Assembly (NCBI GenBank): GCA_964569085.1 | Contig: CAZMTA010000003.1 | Location: 62,001 to 126,000, forward strand | Source of the DNA: JAJCZZ01 sp964569085 | GTDB lineage: Bacteria > Gemmatimonadota > Gemmatimonadetes > Longimicrobiales > Gaopeijiaceae | Reading direction: 5' to 3' | Length of the DNA: 64,000 nt | Shown: piece by piece, positions 24,024 through 30,813 of the stretch | How the letters are laid out: each line of letters starts with the position of its first letter | Position numbering within the stretch: position 1 is the first letter of the stretch | Made by a program: the position numbers and the translations under genes | The notes under the pieces: generated by a model | Told to the model about the DNA's origin: nothing | Database searches by the model: none | What the model saw: the letters and a program-made list of their open reading frames with translations, nothing else

Positions 24024-25482
24024 GGGCCGCGGCCTCCATGGCCTCCAGGGCGGCCCGGACGTCGTCCCAGGCGCTGGTGTGGTTCAGGATGCAGAGCCGG
24101 AGCGCGAAGGTGCCCTTGAGGCGGGTGGAGGAGGTCATGGCCACCCCACTCTCCACGACCCGGGCCTGCACCGCCTGGTTCAGCGCCTCCAGGGCCGCTT
24201 CGTCCAGCTCCCGCCCCGGAGGCCGCACCCGGAAGCAGACCACGCCCAGGGTGGGAGGGCTCAGGAGCTCCATCCCCTCCCGCTCCTCGATCCACGCCCC
24301 GGCCCGGCGCGCGAGTGCGATCCCCCGGCCCACCGCCTCGCGGATCGCCTCCATCCCGAAGGTCTGCACCGTGACCCAGACCTTGAGGGCCCGGAAGGAG
24401 CGGGTGAGCTGGAGGCCGCGGTCGGCGAAGTTCACCTGGGCCGTTCCCAGATCCACGTCCTGCAGGTACTCGGGGCGGACGTGGAAGGCGGCCTCCAGCT
24501 TCCGGGCGTCCCGGAGGAGGAGGCATCCGGCCTCGAAGGGCTGGAAGAGCCACTTGTGGGCGTCCAGCGCCACCGAGTCGGCCCGCTCCAGCCCCCGCAG
24601 CGTCTCGCGGCCCGCGGGGTCCAGCACCGCGAAGCCGCCGTAGGCCGCGTCCACGTGGAGCCACAGCCCCTCGTCGGTGCAGAGGTCCGCCAGCGCCGGG
24701 AGGGGATCCACGATCCCGGTGTTGGTGGCGCCCCCATTGGCCAGGACGGCCACGGGGGTGCGCCCGGCGGCCCGATCCTCGGCCACGGCCCGGGCCACGG
24801 CCTCCGGGTCGAGCCGGAAGTCGTCCCGGGACGGCAGGACCCGCACGCCCTCGCCGGGAATCCCGACGATCCGTGCGGCCCGCACCAGCGCCGAGTGGGC
24901 CTGGTCGCTCATGTAGACCGTGGGGCGCTCCGGGTTGCCGGCGTCCTCCCGGGCGGCCACCAGGGCGTCGAGGTTCGCCGCCGAGCCGCCGGAGGTGAAC
25001 AGCCCGCCGGCGCCCTCGGGGTAGCCGATCCACTCCCGGATCCAGTCCGTGACGACCAGCTCCACCTGGCTCGGGCCGGCGGAGCCCAGCCAGGTCCCCT
25101 GGAAGGTGTTGAAGCCGGCGGCCAGGAAGTCGGCCAGGACGCCGGGCCAGGTGGGCGACCCGGGCACGAAGGCGAAGAAGCGCGGGTGGTCCACCCGCGC
25201 CGCCAGGGGGAGCACGTCCCGGGCGGCCCGCTCCAGCACGCGGGCAGGGTCGCCCCCGCGCTCCGGGGCGGGCTCCCGCAGGAGGGGCTCGAGCTCCACC
25301 CGGTCGGCGCCCCGCCAGGCCGCATCCCCGGCGAGCCCGGCCCACCGCTCCACCAGCAGCTCCACGGCCCGACGGCCCAGCGTCTCCATCTCCTCCGGCG
25401 TCAGCGCCAGGGGGGAGGGACCGGGCACGCCGCCGGGGCGGGAACGGTCTGCCGGGGTACGGGGGCTCGCCTCGTCTTCCAT
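24016..25482 (-). CDS. PLP-dependent group II amino-acid decarboxylase
   Basis: 488 residues, the usual length for aromatic-L-amino-acid / glutamate / DABA decarboxylases. Landmarks: the substrate-region RVDHPRFFAFVPGSPT, GLFTSGGSAANLDAL (phosphate contact), LWLHVDAAYGGFAVL (Asp pairing with the PLP nitrogen) and SVALDAHKWLFQPFE, with the PLP-binding lysine in HKW. The enzyme removes CO2 from an amino acid, often aromatic, in the cytoplasm. The exact substrate is not decided by what I can see. ATG 25482 gives 488 residues; an ATG at 25494 is also possible. It is divergent from the small gene at 25513, with only 30 bases between the starts. The CPBP protease overlaps its end. Confidence 0.85.
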   Translation of the reverse strand: MEDEASPRTPADRSRPGGVPGPSPLALTPEEMETLGRRAVELLVERWAGLAGDAAWRGADRVELEPLLREPAPERGGDPARVLERAARDVLPLAARVDHPRFFAFVPGSPTWPGVLADFLAAGFNTFQGTWLGSAGPSQVELVVTDWIREWIGYPEGAGGLFTSGGSAANLDALVAAREDAGNPERPTVYMSDQAHSALVRAARIVGIPGEGVRVLPSRDDFRLDPEAVARAVAEDRAAGRTPVAVLANGGATNTGIVDPLPALADLCTDEGLWLHVDAAYGGFAVLDPAGRETLRGLERADSVALDAHKWLFQPFEAGCLLLRDARKLEAAFHVRPEYLQDVDLGTAQVNFADRGLQLTRSFRALKVWVTVQTFGMEAIREAVGRGIALARRAGAWIEEREGMELLSPPTLGVVCFRVRPPGRELDEAALEALNQAVQARVVESGVAMTSSTRLKGTFALRLCILNHTSAWDDVRAALEAMEAAARG

Positions 25483-25512
25483 CGGGGGCGTCATCCGGGT
25501 ACTGTTGGGGCT

Positions 25513-25830
25513 ATGGCTACGAACACCGCTACCGGTCGAGGCATCGTCTTCGGAGTCCTGGACGCCATGGACGCCCCGCACACCGGCCGTATTCTACGAC
25601 TCCGGCTCCAGTCCGGTGAAGCGCCCTCCATCAAGCGGCTCAAGGACGCCACGCTCACGGCCCGCGGGCCGGAGGGGCAGGCCGTACCCCTGGAGGTGCT
25701 CGGGTTCCCCACCTTCGGAGGGAAGCCGTCGGACGACCGGCTGGCCCGCACGGGCCGCGTCGACGTCCACGTCCTCGAGAAGGGAGAGGACGGGCCGGTG
25801 GGGCTGCGCTGGGAAGCGACGCTGGACTGA
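25513..25830 (+). CDS. Small unrecognised soluble protein
   Basis: 105 residues beginning MATNTATGRGIVFGVLDAMD, followed by LRLRLQSGEAPSIKRLKDAT and a beta-rich second half (RVDVHVLEKGEDGPVGLRWE). No family is recognised. The alternation of charged and hydrophobic residues suggests a compact beta barrel. It is divergent from the decarboxylase with a 30-base gap, so the promoter of each gene probably reaches into the other's leader. The ribosome site TTGGGG before ATG 25513 is weak. It converges with the lipoprotein gene at 25843, only 12 bases away. Confidence 0.6.
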   Translation: MATNTATGRGIVFGVLDAMDAPHTGRILRLRLQSGEAPSIKRLKDATLTARGPEGQAVPLEVLGFPTFGGKPSDDRLARTGRVDVHVLEKGEDGPVGLRWEATLD

Positions 25831-25842
25831 CGGCGGACCGCC

Positions 25843-26553
25843 TCAGCCGGCGCGCGCGCCGGGGGGCTCGCGGTTGAAGGTCTCCAGGAACCACGCCCGG
25901 AAGTCCTCCGCGGCGTCCGGGTTCTCCCGGGCCCATTCGAGACGCGCCTGCCCGAACTCGTCGGGCCGGGCCGTGAAGATGAAGGCGTCCAGCCAGCCGT
26001 CCCTCCAGGCCCACATGAGCTCGTCCAGGGGCCCGTAGGGCGCCGTGTCGAAGGTGGTGCGTCCCAGGAGCCACGACTCCGCCACCCGGGCCAGGATGGC
26101 CCGCTCCAGGTCGAAGCCCGTGGCGTCGGGCGCCTCGGGGAGCCACTCCTCCTGCCGGTCCATCTCCACCATGAGGTGGAGGTGCCCGTAGATCTCGTGG
26201 GGGAGGCGGGTGTCCGGAGCGCCGGGGTACACGTAGATGCGGACCGTGTCCCCCTCGATCTCCATCCCCTCCCAGGGATACACCTCGTCGGGGGCCACCC
26301 GCGTCTCCACCAGGAAGGTGGGGTCCTCGGTGATGTTGGTCTGCTCCCGGGTGACCCACTCGTTGATCTCCCGCATCTCCTCGGCCTCGACCCGGATCCG
26401 GGCGCCCGAGTAGATGACGATGGGACGGGGGTCCGGGATCTCCGGAGCGCCGCCACCGCAGCCCACGGCGACCAGCGCCGCGAGGAGCCAGGCCCGTCGG
26501 TAACCCCGGCGGGAGGAGCGGCTGGCACGGTTGGTGCTGGAACGCATCGTCAT
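25843..26553 (-). CDS. Lipoprotein of unknown function with an HExxxH motif
   Basis: 236 residues. An arginine-rich N-terminus and a hydrophobic stretch end in AALVAVGCGGG, a lipobox. The mature part has VIYSGARIRVEAEEMREIN and TNITEDPTFLVETRVAPDE, then RLPHEIYGHLHLMVEMDR. HEIYGH spaces the histidines by one residue more than a classical HExxH zincin; whether it binds metal is open. A tryptophan-rich part (AWRDGWLDAFIFTARPDEF) follows. I do not know the family. ATG 26553 has GAGGA 4 bases upstream; ATG 26547 is an alternative. A sigma-54-like sequence facing the other way lies inside the first codons. Confidence 0.65.
   Translation of the reverse strand: MTMRSSTNRASRSSRRGYRRAWLLAALVAVGCGGGAPEIPDPRPIVIYSGARIRVEAEEMREINEWVTREQTNITEDPTFLVETRVAPDEVYPWEGMEIEGDTVRIYVYPGAPDTRLPHEIYGHLHLMVEMDRQEEWLPEAPDATGFDLERAILARVAESWLLGRTTFDTAPYGPLDELMWAWRDGWLDAFIFTARPDEFGQARLEWARENPDAAEDFRAWFLETFNREPPGARAG
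26523..26538 (+). promoter_or_regulatory. Sigma-54-like element inside the lipoprotein gene, facing 26644
   Basis: TGGCACGGTTGGTGCT at 26523-26538. TGGCACG is perfect, GG and GC are 10 bases apart, and the -12 box is GTGC (one mismatch to TTGC). It points at the gene at 26644 but lies in the coding sequence of the divergent lipoprotein, so it may be chance codon content. Confidence 0.3.
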
Positions 26554-26581
26554 CGATTCCTCGCTGCTTCGATTGAAAGCC

Positions 26582-26610
26582 TTGACACCTCGTGCCCCCG
26601 AGGCCGAATT
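26582..26610 (+). promoter_or_regulatory. Candidate sigma-70 promoter with inverted repeat in the spacer
   Basis: TTGACA is exact at 26582-26587; a -10 at 17-18 bases would be CGAATT or GAATTG, a poor match. CCTCG (26588-26592) and CGAGG (26599-26603) form an inverted repeat within the spacer that could be an operator or hairpin. The gene start GTG 26644 is 34 bases beyond. Confidence 0.3.
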
Positions 26611-26643
26611 GCTGGTACCGATCCCTCGACCCAGGAAACGCCG

Positions 26644-27207
26644 GTGAACATCACCGCCTCCGACGAGACGGCGTTCCGACCCCCGCGCTCCATGACGCCC
26701 GACGAGCTGGGCGACAGCCTGGCGCGCCTCGTGTGGGAGAGCTTCTCCGACTTCATGTCCCGGGAGGACGTCGAGACGCCCATGCCGGGCCTCCATCCCA
26801 TCGACCCGGAAGACGACGAGCTCGACGCCGACTCCGCCGAGGAAGCCCTCATCTTCTTCATGTGGGCCCATACGCGCGGAGCCCAGCAGGCCTTCCTGGG
26901 CCGGGTCCCGGACGACCTGGTCCGCGACGGCCTCGACGCCTTCCACCTCGCCATCTTCGACGACATGGCGGAGCACGGCACGCCCCGCGCCCAGCTTCCC
27001 ATCTTCGAGCAGCGCGTCAGCGTGCGCTACGCCGAGTACCACCAGGCCGCCGCCGAGAGCGACGCCCTGCTGGGCCAGGCGGTGTGCAAGCATCTCACCG
27101 GCGACCCCGACGTCTGCGTCAAGCGCGCCCACGCCATCACCGAGCGGGCGCGGGCCGTCGCGAGCCCCCTGCGGGATTTCCTGGAGGACGTGGAGCTGGT
27201 GGACTGA
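26644..27207 (+). CDS. Helical protein of unknown function
   Basis: A 187-residue soluble, acidic, mostly alpha-helical protein. Notable segments are DELGDSLARLVWESFSDFM, EEALIFFMWAHTRGAQQAFL and HLAIFDDMAEHGTPRAQLPI. It carries two cysteines near the end (QAVCKHLTGDPDVCVKRA). I know no family; there is no signal peptide and no membrane helix. GTG 26644 has AGGAAA 5 bases upstream. It is a single-gene unit: divergent from the lipoprotein gene on the left and convergent with the CMD-family gene on the right, with 55 bases between stops. Confidence 0.7.
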   Translation: MNITASDETAFRPPRSMTPDELGDSLARLVWESFSDFMSREDVETPMPGLHPIDPEDDELDADSAEEALIFFMWAHTRGAQQAFLGRVPDDLVRDGLDAFHLAIFDDMAEHGTPRAQLPIFEQRVSVRYAEYHQAAAESDALLGQAVCKHLTGDPDVCVKRAHAITERARAVASPLRDFLEDVELVD

Positions 27208-27262
27208 CGCCGTCCGGCGCCCGTTCCTCCGGCATCCCCCGTCGCTCCCGCGTCCGGGACTC

Positions 27263-27646
27263 CTAGCCTTCTTCCCCGGGCTCCGCGTCCGGGTTCCCCG
27301 CTCCGTCCTCGCCGTCGAGCTCGTCCAGGACCGCCTGGGCCCGGCGGAGGTGGGGGATGCAGATCGAGCCGCCCACCACCAGGGCCACCGAGAAGGACTC
27401 GTGGATCTCGGCCCGGGACACCCCTTCCTCCCGGCACCGGATGAGGTGGTAGGCGATGCAGTCGTCGCAGCGGAGCACCAGCGAGGCGACGAGCCCCAGG
27501 AGCTCCTTGGTCCGGACCGGGAGGGCCCCCTCCTCGTAGACCTGACCGTCCAGGCGGAAGAAGCGCTTGAGCCCCAGGTCCCCTTCCTCGAGGAGGCGCT
27601 CGTTCATGGCCTCCCGGAAGGACCGGAACTCCTCCAGGCGGCTCAC
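27263..27646 (-). CDS. Carboxymuconolactone-decarboxylase (CMD/AhpD-like) family protein
   Basis: 127 residues with the CMD core LGLVASLVLRCDDCIAYHL: the CxxCxxxH motif of AhpD-type disulfide reductases and related proteins. The next segment, VSRAEIHESFSVALVVGGSI, is typical. Members are small helical oligomers acting as thiol antioxidant enzymes or, without the cysteines, as aromatic-ring pathway decarboxylases; the CxxC here favours a redox role. GTG 27646 overlaps the stop of the zinc-ribbon gene (GTGA), so it is the last gene of the paa-type operon. A link to oxygenase turnover or protection from peroxides is plausible but inferred. The acidic C-terminal tail is about 20 residues. Confidence 0.78.
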   Translation of the reverse strand: MSRLEEFRSFREAMNERLLEEGDLGLKRFFRLDGQVYEEGALPVRTKELLGLVASLVLRCDDCIAYHLIRCREEGVSRAEIHESFSVALVVGGSICIPHLRRAQAVLDELDGEDGAGNPDAEPGEEG

Positions 27647-27882
27647 CGCCACTTCATGATCTCGAAGGGGCTGCGGCAGTCGAGGCACCAGTAGGTGCTC
27701 ACCGAGGCGTGGGAGCCGAAGGCGTTCATGACCTCGGTGCGCTCCCCGTCGCAGAAGGGGCACGGCGGCGTCTCCGGCAGGCTCTCCGGGGACTCCTCCC
27801 GTCGGGCGCGGGCGTCGAAGGAGCGCGCCGACACCGCGCCCTCGGGGAGCCCCGTGTCGCGGAAGGGAGGGCCCTCGCTCAT
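27643..27882 (-). CDS. PaaD C-terminal zinc-ribbon protein, stand-alone
   Basis: A 79-residue protein. The last 40 residues form a zinc ribbon, CPFCDGERTEVMNAFGSHAS then YWCLDCRSPFEIMKW, the same as the C-terminal part of PaaD (PaaJ) proteins of phenylacetyl-CoA epoxidase operons. In those proteins it follows a MIP18/DUF59 domain; here that domain is encoded separately at 28967-29401. It may help to insert iron or fold the di-iron oxygenase subunit. ATG 27882 overlaps the end of paaC by 4 bases, and its stop overlaps the next start. The N-terminal about 35 residues are polar and likely disordered. Confidence 0.75.
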   Translation of the reverse strand: MSEGPPFRDTGLPEGAVSARSFDARARREESPESLPETPPCPFCDGERTEVMNAFGSHASVSTYWCLDCRSPFEIMKWR

Positions 27883-28670
27883 TCGACGAAGAGCGCGCGG
27901 TTCCGGTCGCCGCGGGCGCGCTCGGTGGCCTCGGTGCCGGGATGGCCGGGCCCACGGCCCCGCCCCTCGTCCCACTCGGAGGCCGCCTCCGCGGCGTCCA
28001 CGTCCACCCCGGCGGTGGCCAGGACGTCCCGGACGCGGTCGCGGAAGGCCTGGACCTGGTCGGAGCCCGAGGCGGTGACGCCCGCCTCGGCCATGGCCTC
28101 GGCCGGGGCGTCGTCGGCCCCCAGCCAGGCGAGCACGCCGGGGAGCATGTCCTCGGTGGCGCTCCGGAGCTTCACCCGGGCCTCCTCCGACTCGGAGCCG
28201 GCCAGTCGCTTGTACCACGCCGCGGCCATGGCCGCGTGGAACTCCTCCTCGGCCAGCATCTTGGGCACCCGGGTGGTGGCCGGCTCGAAGCCGCCCGCGG
28301 AGAAGGCGGCCAGCGCCGTGGTGAGCGCCGCGTCCACCACCACCATGGCGGCCACCAGGGCGGCCCAGTTGTCGAAGGGCTCGTCCAGCGCGTCGACGCT
28401 GGCGTACTCCTCGTCGGCCCGGTCGTGCTCGACCTCCACCGGGTCCAGCCCCAGCTCCTTGAGCATGGAGTAGAGGAGCCGGGCGTGGCCCCACTCGTCC
28501 TGGGCCATGGAGGAGGTGGCGATCCCGGTCTCGATGGAGGGCGCGCCCAGGAGCCAGTCCGAGTACCGGATGCCCATGAGCCGCTTGGAGTCGGCCAGGG
28601 TGGTCACCAGGCGCCGGAGCGCCTCGCGCTGGGCGTCGTCGAGTGCCGACACGTCGAGGAAGTCGCTCAC
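27879..28670 (-). CDS. paaC: PaaC-like subunit of a phenylacetyl-CoA epoxidase-type di-iron oxygenase
   Basis: A 263-residue helical protein of the PaaA/PaaC family (PF05138). The order of genes and the segment ADSKRLMGIRYSDWLLGAPS identify it as the PaaC-type partner. Unlike E. coli PaaC, which has lost the iron ligands, this one keeps SSMAQDEWGHARLL (ExxH) and MLAEEEFHAAM (a second ExxH). The first PaaA ligand position appears to be Lys. It may therefore hold metal or be a hybrid form. In known systems PaaA and PaaC form the catalytic core that epoxidises the ring of phenylacetyl-CoA. GTG 28670 overlaps the paaB stop (GTGA). The last 50 residues are charged and low-complexity. Confidence 0.8.
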   Translation of the reverse strand: MSDFLDVSALDDAQREALRRLVTTLADSKRLMGIRYSDWLLGAPSIETGIATSSMAQDEWGHARLLYSMLKELGLDPVEVEHDRADEEYASVDALDEPFDNWAALVAAMVVVDAALTTALAAFSAGGFEPATTRVPKMLAEEEFHAAMAAAWYKRLAGSESEEARVKLRSATEDMLPGVLAWLGADDAPAEAMAEAGVTASGSDQVQAFRDRVRDVLATAGVDVDAAEAASEWDEGRGRGPGHPGTEATERARGDRNRALFVE

Positions 28671-28885
28671 GACGCGCCTCCTCGCGCGAAGGGGCCGTCG
28701 TCCCGGTTCACCGGGATGATGGCCGAGCGCGGGACCACGCACATCTCGAACCAGTTCTGCTCGTCGTAGGTCTTCCAGGCGTAGACCTTGGCGGTCTCGT
28801 CGTCCAGGGCGTCGATGTAGCCGATGTGGCCCAACGCCTCGCCCCGGTCCTTGCGTGCGAACACCTCGTACACGATCTCGCGCAT
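28667..28885 (-). CDS. paaB: PaaB-like subunit
   Basis: 72 residues, shorter than the about 95 of E. coli PaaB but with its pattern: YEVFARKDRGEALGHIGYID followed by DDETAKVYAWKTYDEQ and CVVPRSAIIPVN. PaaB is a small structural subunit that bridges the PaaAC heterodimers in the epoxidase complex. ATG 28885 is the start. Its stop codon overlaps the paaC start. A hairpin in the 81-base gap upstream (28917-28936) separates it from the paaA-containing half of the cluster. Confidence 0.82.
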   Translation of the reverse strand: MREIVYEVFARKDRGEALGHIGYIDALDDETAKVYAWKTYDEQNWFEMCVVPRSAIIPVNRDDGPFARGGAS

Positions 28886-28916
28886 GCTCTCTCGTTGCCC
28901 CTGCGATGTGGTGACG

Positions 28917-28936
28917 GCGGGACTCCTCGGTCCCGC
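28917..28936 (-). terminator. Internal hairpin between the MIP18 gene and paaB
   Basis: GCGGGAC (28917-28923) and GTCCCGC (28930-28936) form a perfect 7-bp stem with a 6-base loop between the stop of the MIP18-domain gene (28967) and the paaB start (28885). It may attenuate transcription within the cluster or stabilise a processed end. No T tract. Confidence 0.35.
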
Positions 28937-28966
28937 TCGGATGGGAGGGTGGGTGGACGCGGGCTC

Positions 28967-29401
28967 TCAGACCCCCACGCCCAGCTCCTTCAGCTTGCGG
29001 CGTCCGTCGTCGGAGATCCGGTCCGCCGTCCACGGCGGATCCCAGACCTCCTCGATGCGGACCTCACGGATCCAGGACTCCTGCTCCAGGCGGTCCGTCA
29101 CGTCCTCGCGGATGAACTCCATGCAGGGGCAGGCGGTGGCCGTGAAGGTCAGGCGGACCTCGGCCACTCCGTCATGGACGTCCACGCCGTAGACGAGCCC
29201 GAGCTCCACCAGGCTGATGGGGATCTCGGGATCCAGCACCTCCTGGAGGCAGTCCCAGACGCCCCGCTCGGGGTCGTCGGGCGCCTCGGCGCGGGGCTCC
29301 GACCAGAGGTCGCGCCCCCCGCTCATGTGGGAGGTGACGTGCCGGGGGAGCCCCGCGGCGGCGCGGGGCCCTCCCGACAGCGTGGGAAGGGGCGTGCTCA
29401 C
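28967..29401 (-). CDS. paaD: MIP18/DUF59 protein, N-terminal half of a split PaaD
   Basis: 144 residues. After about 40 variable residues comes a DUF59 domain: VWDCLQEVLDPEIPISLVEL, GLVYGVDVHD, the cysteine-bearing TATACPCMEFI and VWDPPWTADRISDDGRRKL. This is the N-terminal part of PaaD, here without the C-terminal zinc ribbon, which is a separate gene at 27643. PaaD is needed for a working phenylacetyl-CoA epoxidase and probably delivers iron or an Fe-S cluster. GTG 29401 lies 4 bases after the paaA stop; a later ATG at 29326 is possible, and neither start has a clear ribosome site. A second MIP18 gene lies upstream of paaA. Confidence 0.8.
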   Translation of the reverse strand: MSTPLPTLSGGPRAAAGLPRHVTSHMSGGRDLWSEPRAEAPDDPERGVWDCLQEVLDPEIPISLVELGLVYGVDVHDGVAEVRLTFTATACPCMEFIREDVTDRLEQESWIREVRIEEVWDPPWTADRISDDGRRKLKELGVGV

Positions 29402-29405
29402 CGGC

Positions 29406-30359
29406 TCAGGCCGCGGCGCGGCCGTTGAGCCAGCCGCCCACCTCGCTCCGGGAACGCTGGATGGACTCCACGTAGATCTCGTTCATGGGTCCGCGGCCCT
29501 TCCAGCGCTCGAAGACCGCGTCCCAGGAGATCTCGCCCTCGTCCATGAGCCACTGCTTGTCCTCGGCCACGTACTGGCAGGGGAAGGGGTAGTCCAGCAC
29601 GTACTCCTCCTTCTCCGCGTCCCAGTGGGCCGGGGCGTCCAGGCCCAGCTCCTCGCAGAGCGGCACCGTGGAGGCCATCCAGACCTGCCGGAGCTGGTCG
29701 TTGGTGAGGCCCTTGAGCTTGTAGTCGAGCTGGCCCGAGTGGCGCTTCAGGTCGTCGGGGAGCCCGAACCACTCGATGGTCATGGGGAACATCCAGTCCA
29801 CCGAGCGCTGGAGCATCTCCCGGGCCTCGCCGCCCGACTTGGCCAGGCGGCGCATCCAGACCTCGCCGTGGCGCAGGTGGAAGGTCTCCTCCATGTCCAC
29901 CTTGACCAGGGCGCGCTTGAGCGGGCCGTACGACGTGTTCTCGTACACGTCGGAGAGGAGCGTGATGCCGGCGCGGTCGAAGAACCCGTTGGCCACCACC
30001 ATGTCCGCCCAGTTGTCCAGGGGCTGGTCGAAGCCGTAGGGGTGCTTGAACTCGTGGGGCTGGCGCCCGTAGACGAGCTGCTCCTTGCTCTCGCCGAGGT
30101 CCTCCAGGAGGCGGTAGGCGATGTTGGCGTGGGCCAGCTCGTCCTGGATGATGGCGTGGGCGCTCACCTGGGTGTTGGTGGAGGGCGCGTAGCGGGCCGC
30201 CATCCAGTACGCCGGGGCGCTCATGAGCTCGGTGTCGGCCTGGACCGTCAGCTGGACGGTCAGCGCCTTCTTGTAGCCTTCGGTCATCTCCTCGACGGAC
30301 TCGACGATGTAGCCGTCCTGGACCTTGGCGATGAGCTCTTCCTCGGTGAACTGCGTCAT
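29406..30359 (-). CDS. paaA: PaaA-like catalytic di-iron oxygenase subunit
   Basis: A 317-residue helical protein matching PaaA over its length. The di-iron ligands can be seen as E in QADTELMSAPAYW, ExxH in IIQDELAHANIAY, D in FFDRAGITLL and ExxH in VDMEETFHLRHGE. In characterised systems PaaA binds phenylacetyl-CoA and, with electrons from the reductase PaaE, epoxidises the aromatic ring. No paaE lies in this cluster. ATG 30359 has AGGAGAG 4 bases upstream. The neighbours (two MIP18 proteins, PaaB, PaaC, zinc ribbon, CMD) make a complete oxygenase-and-maturation operon apart from the reductase. The substrate could differ from phenylacetyl-CoA, as no other paa genes are near. Confidence 0.87.
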   Translation of the reverse strand: MTQFTEEELIAKVQDGYIVESVEEMTEGYKKALTVQLTVQADTELMSAPAYWMAARYAPSTNTQVSAHAIIQDELAHANIAYRLLEDLGESKEQLVYGRQPHEFKHPYGFDQPLDNWADMVVANGFFDRAGITLLSDVYENTSYGPLKRALVKVDMEETFHLRHGEVWMRRLAKSGGEAREMLQRSVDWMFPMTIEWFGLPDDLKRHSGQLDYKLKGLTNDQLRQVWMASTVPLCEELGLDAPAHWDAEKEEYVLDYPFPCQYVAEDKQWLMDEGEISWDAVFERWKGRGPMNEIYVESIQRSRSEVGGWLNGRAAA

Positions 30360-30400
30360 GCTCTCTCCTGTGTGCGTCTGGATGGCGCGGGGCGCCGGGC

Positions 30401-30700
30401 TCAGAGGCCCAGCGACGAGCGGATGAGCGGGCTGATCCGCTCGGGCGTCCACGGGGGGTCGAAGGTCAGCTCCACCTCGGCGTCGTCGACCTCGTCCATG
30501 TCGAGGATGGCGTTCTTGGCGTTCTCCACGATCTCGCCGGCCACGGGGCACATGGGCGAGGTCAGGGAGATGGTGGCCTTCACGTCGTTGCCGTGGACCT
30601 CGATGTCGTAGACCAGGCCCAGCACGACCAGGTCCAGACCCAGCTCGGGGTCCTTCACGGTCTTGAGAGCCTTCTTCACGTCCTTCTCTGTAACGGCCAT
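30401..30700 (-). CDS. MIP18/SufT-like Fe-S maturation protein
   Basis: 99 residues: VKDPELGLDLVVLGLVYDIE, then TSPMCPVAGEIVENAKNAI and ELTFDPPWTPERISPLIRS. This is a full stand-alone DUF59/MIP18 domain with its conserved cysteine, of the SufT type. Such proteins help load iron-sulfur clusters or iron. It is the first gene of the paa-type cluster, 41 bases before paaA, and the second DUF59 protein in it. The two may serve different metal sites, e.g. the di-iron centre and a reductase. ATG 30700 is chosen because the DUF59 domain begins right after it; the 16 residues before it in frame have no ribosome site. Confidence 0.82.
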   Translation of the reverse strand: MAVTEKDVKKALKTVKDPELGLDLVVLGLVYDIEVHGNDVKATISLTSPMCPVAGEIVENAKNAILDMDEVDDAEVELTFDPPWTPERISPLIRSSLGL

Positions 30701-30813
30701 GGGCCTCGGATGTCCTCTGTTCGGATGCGGGCCGACCCGGGGTGTCACCGGAGCGGCCGGGGGTCGTGCGTACCCTGCCCCCGGGCCTCGGGTTCACCCC
30801 GTCCGGGATCGGA

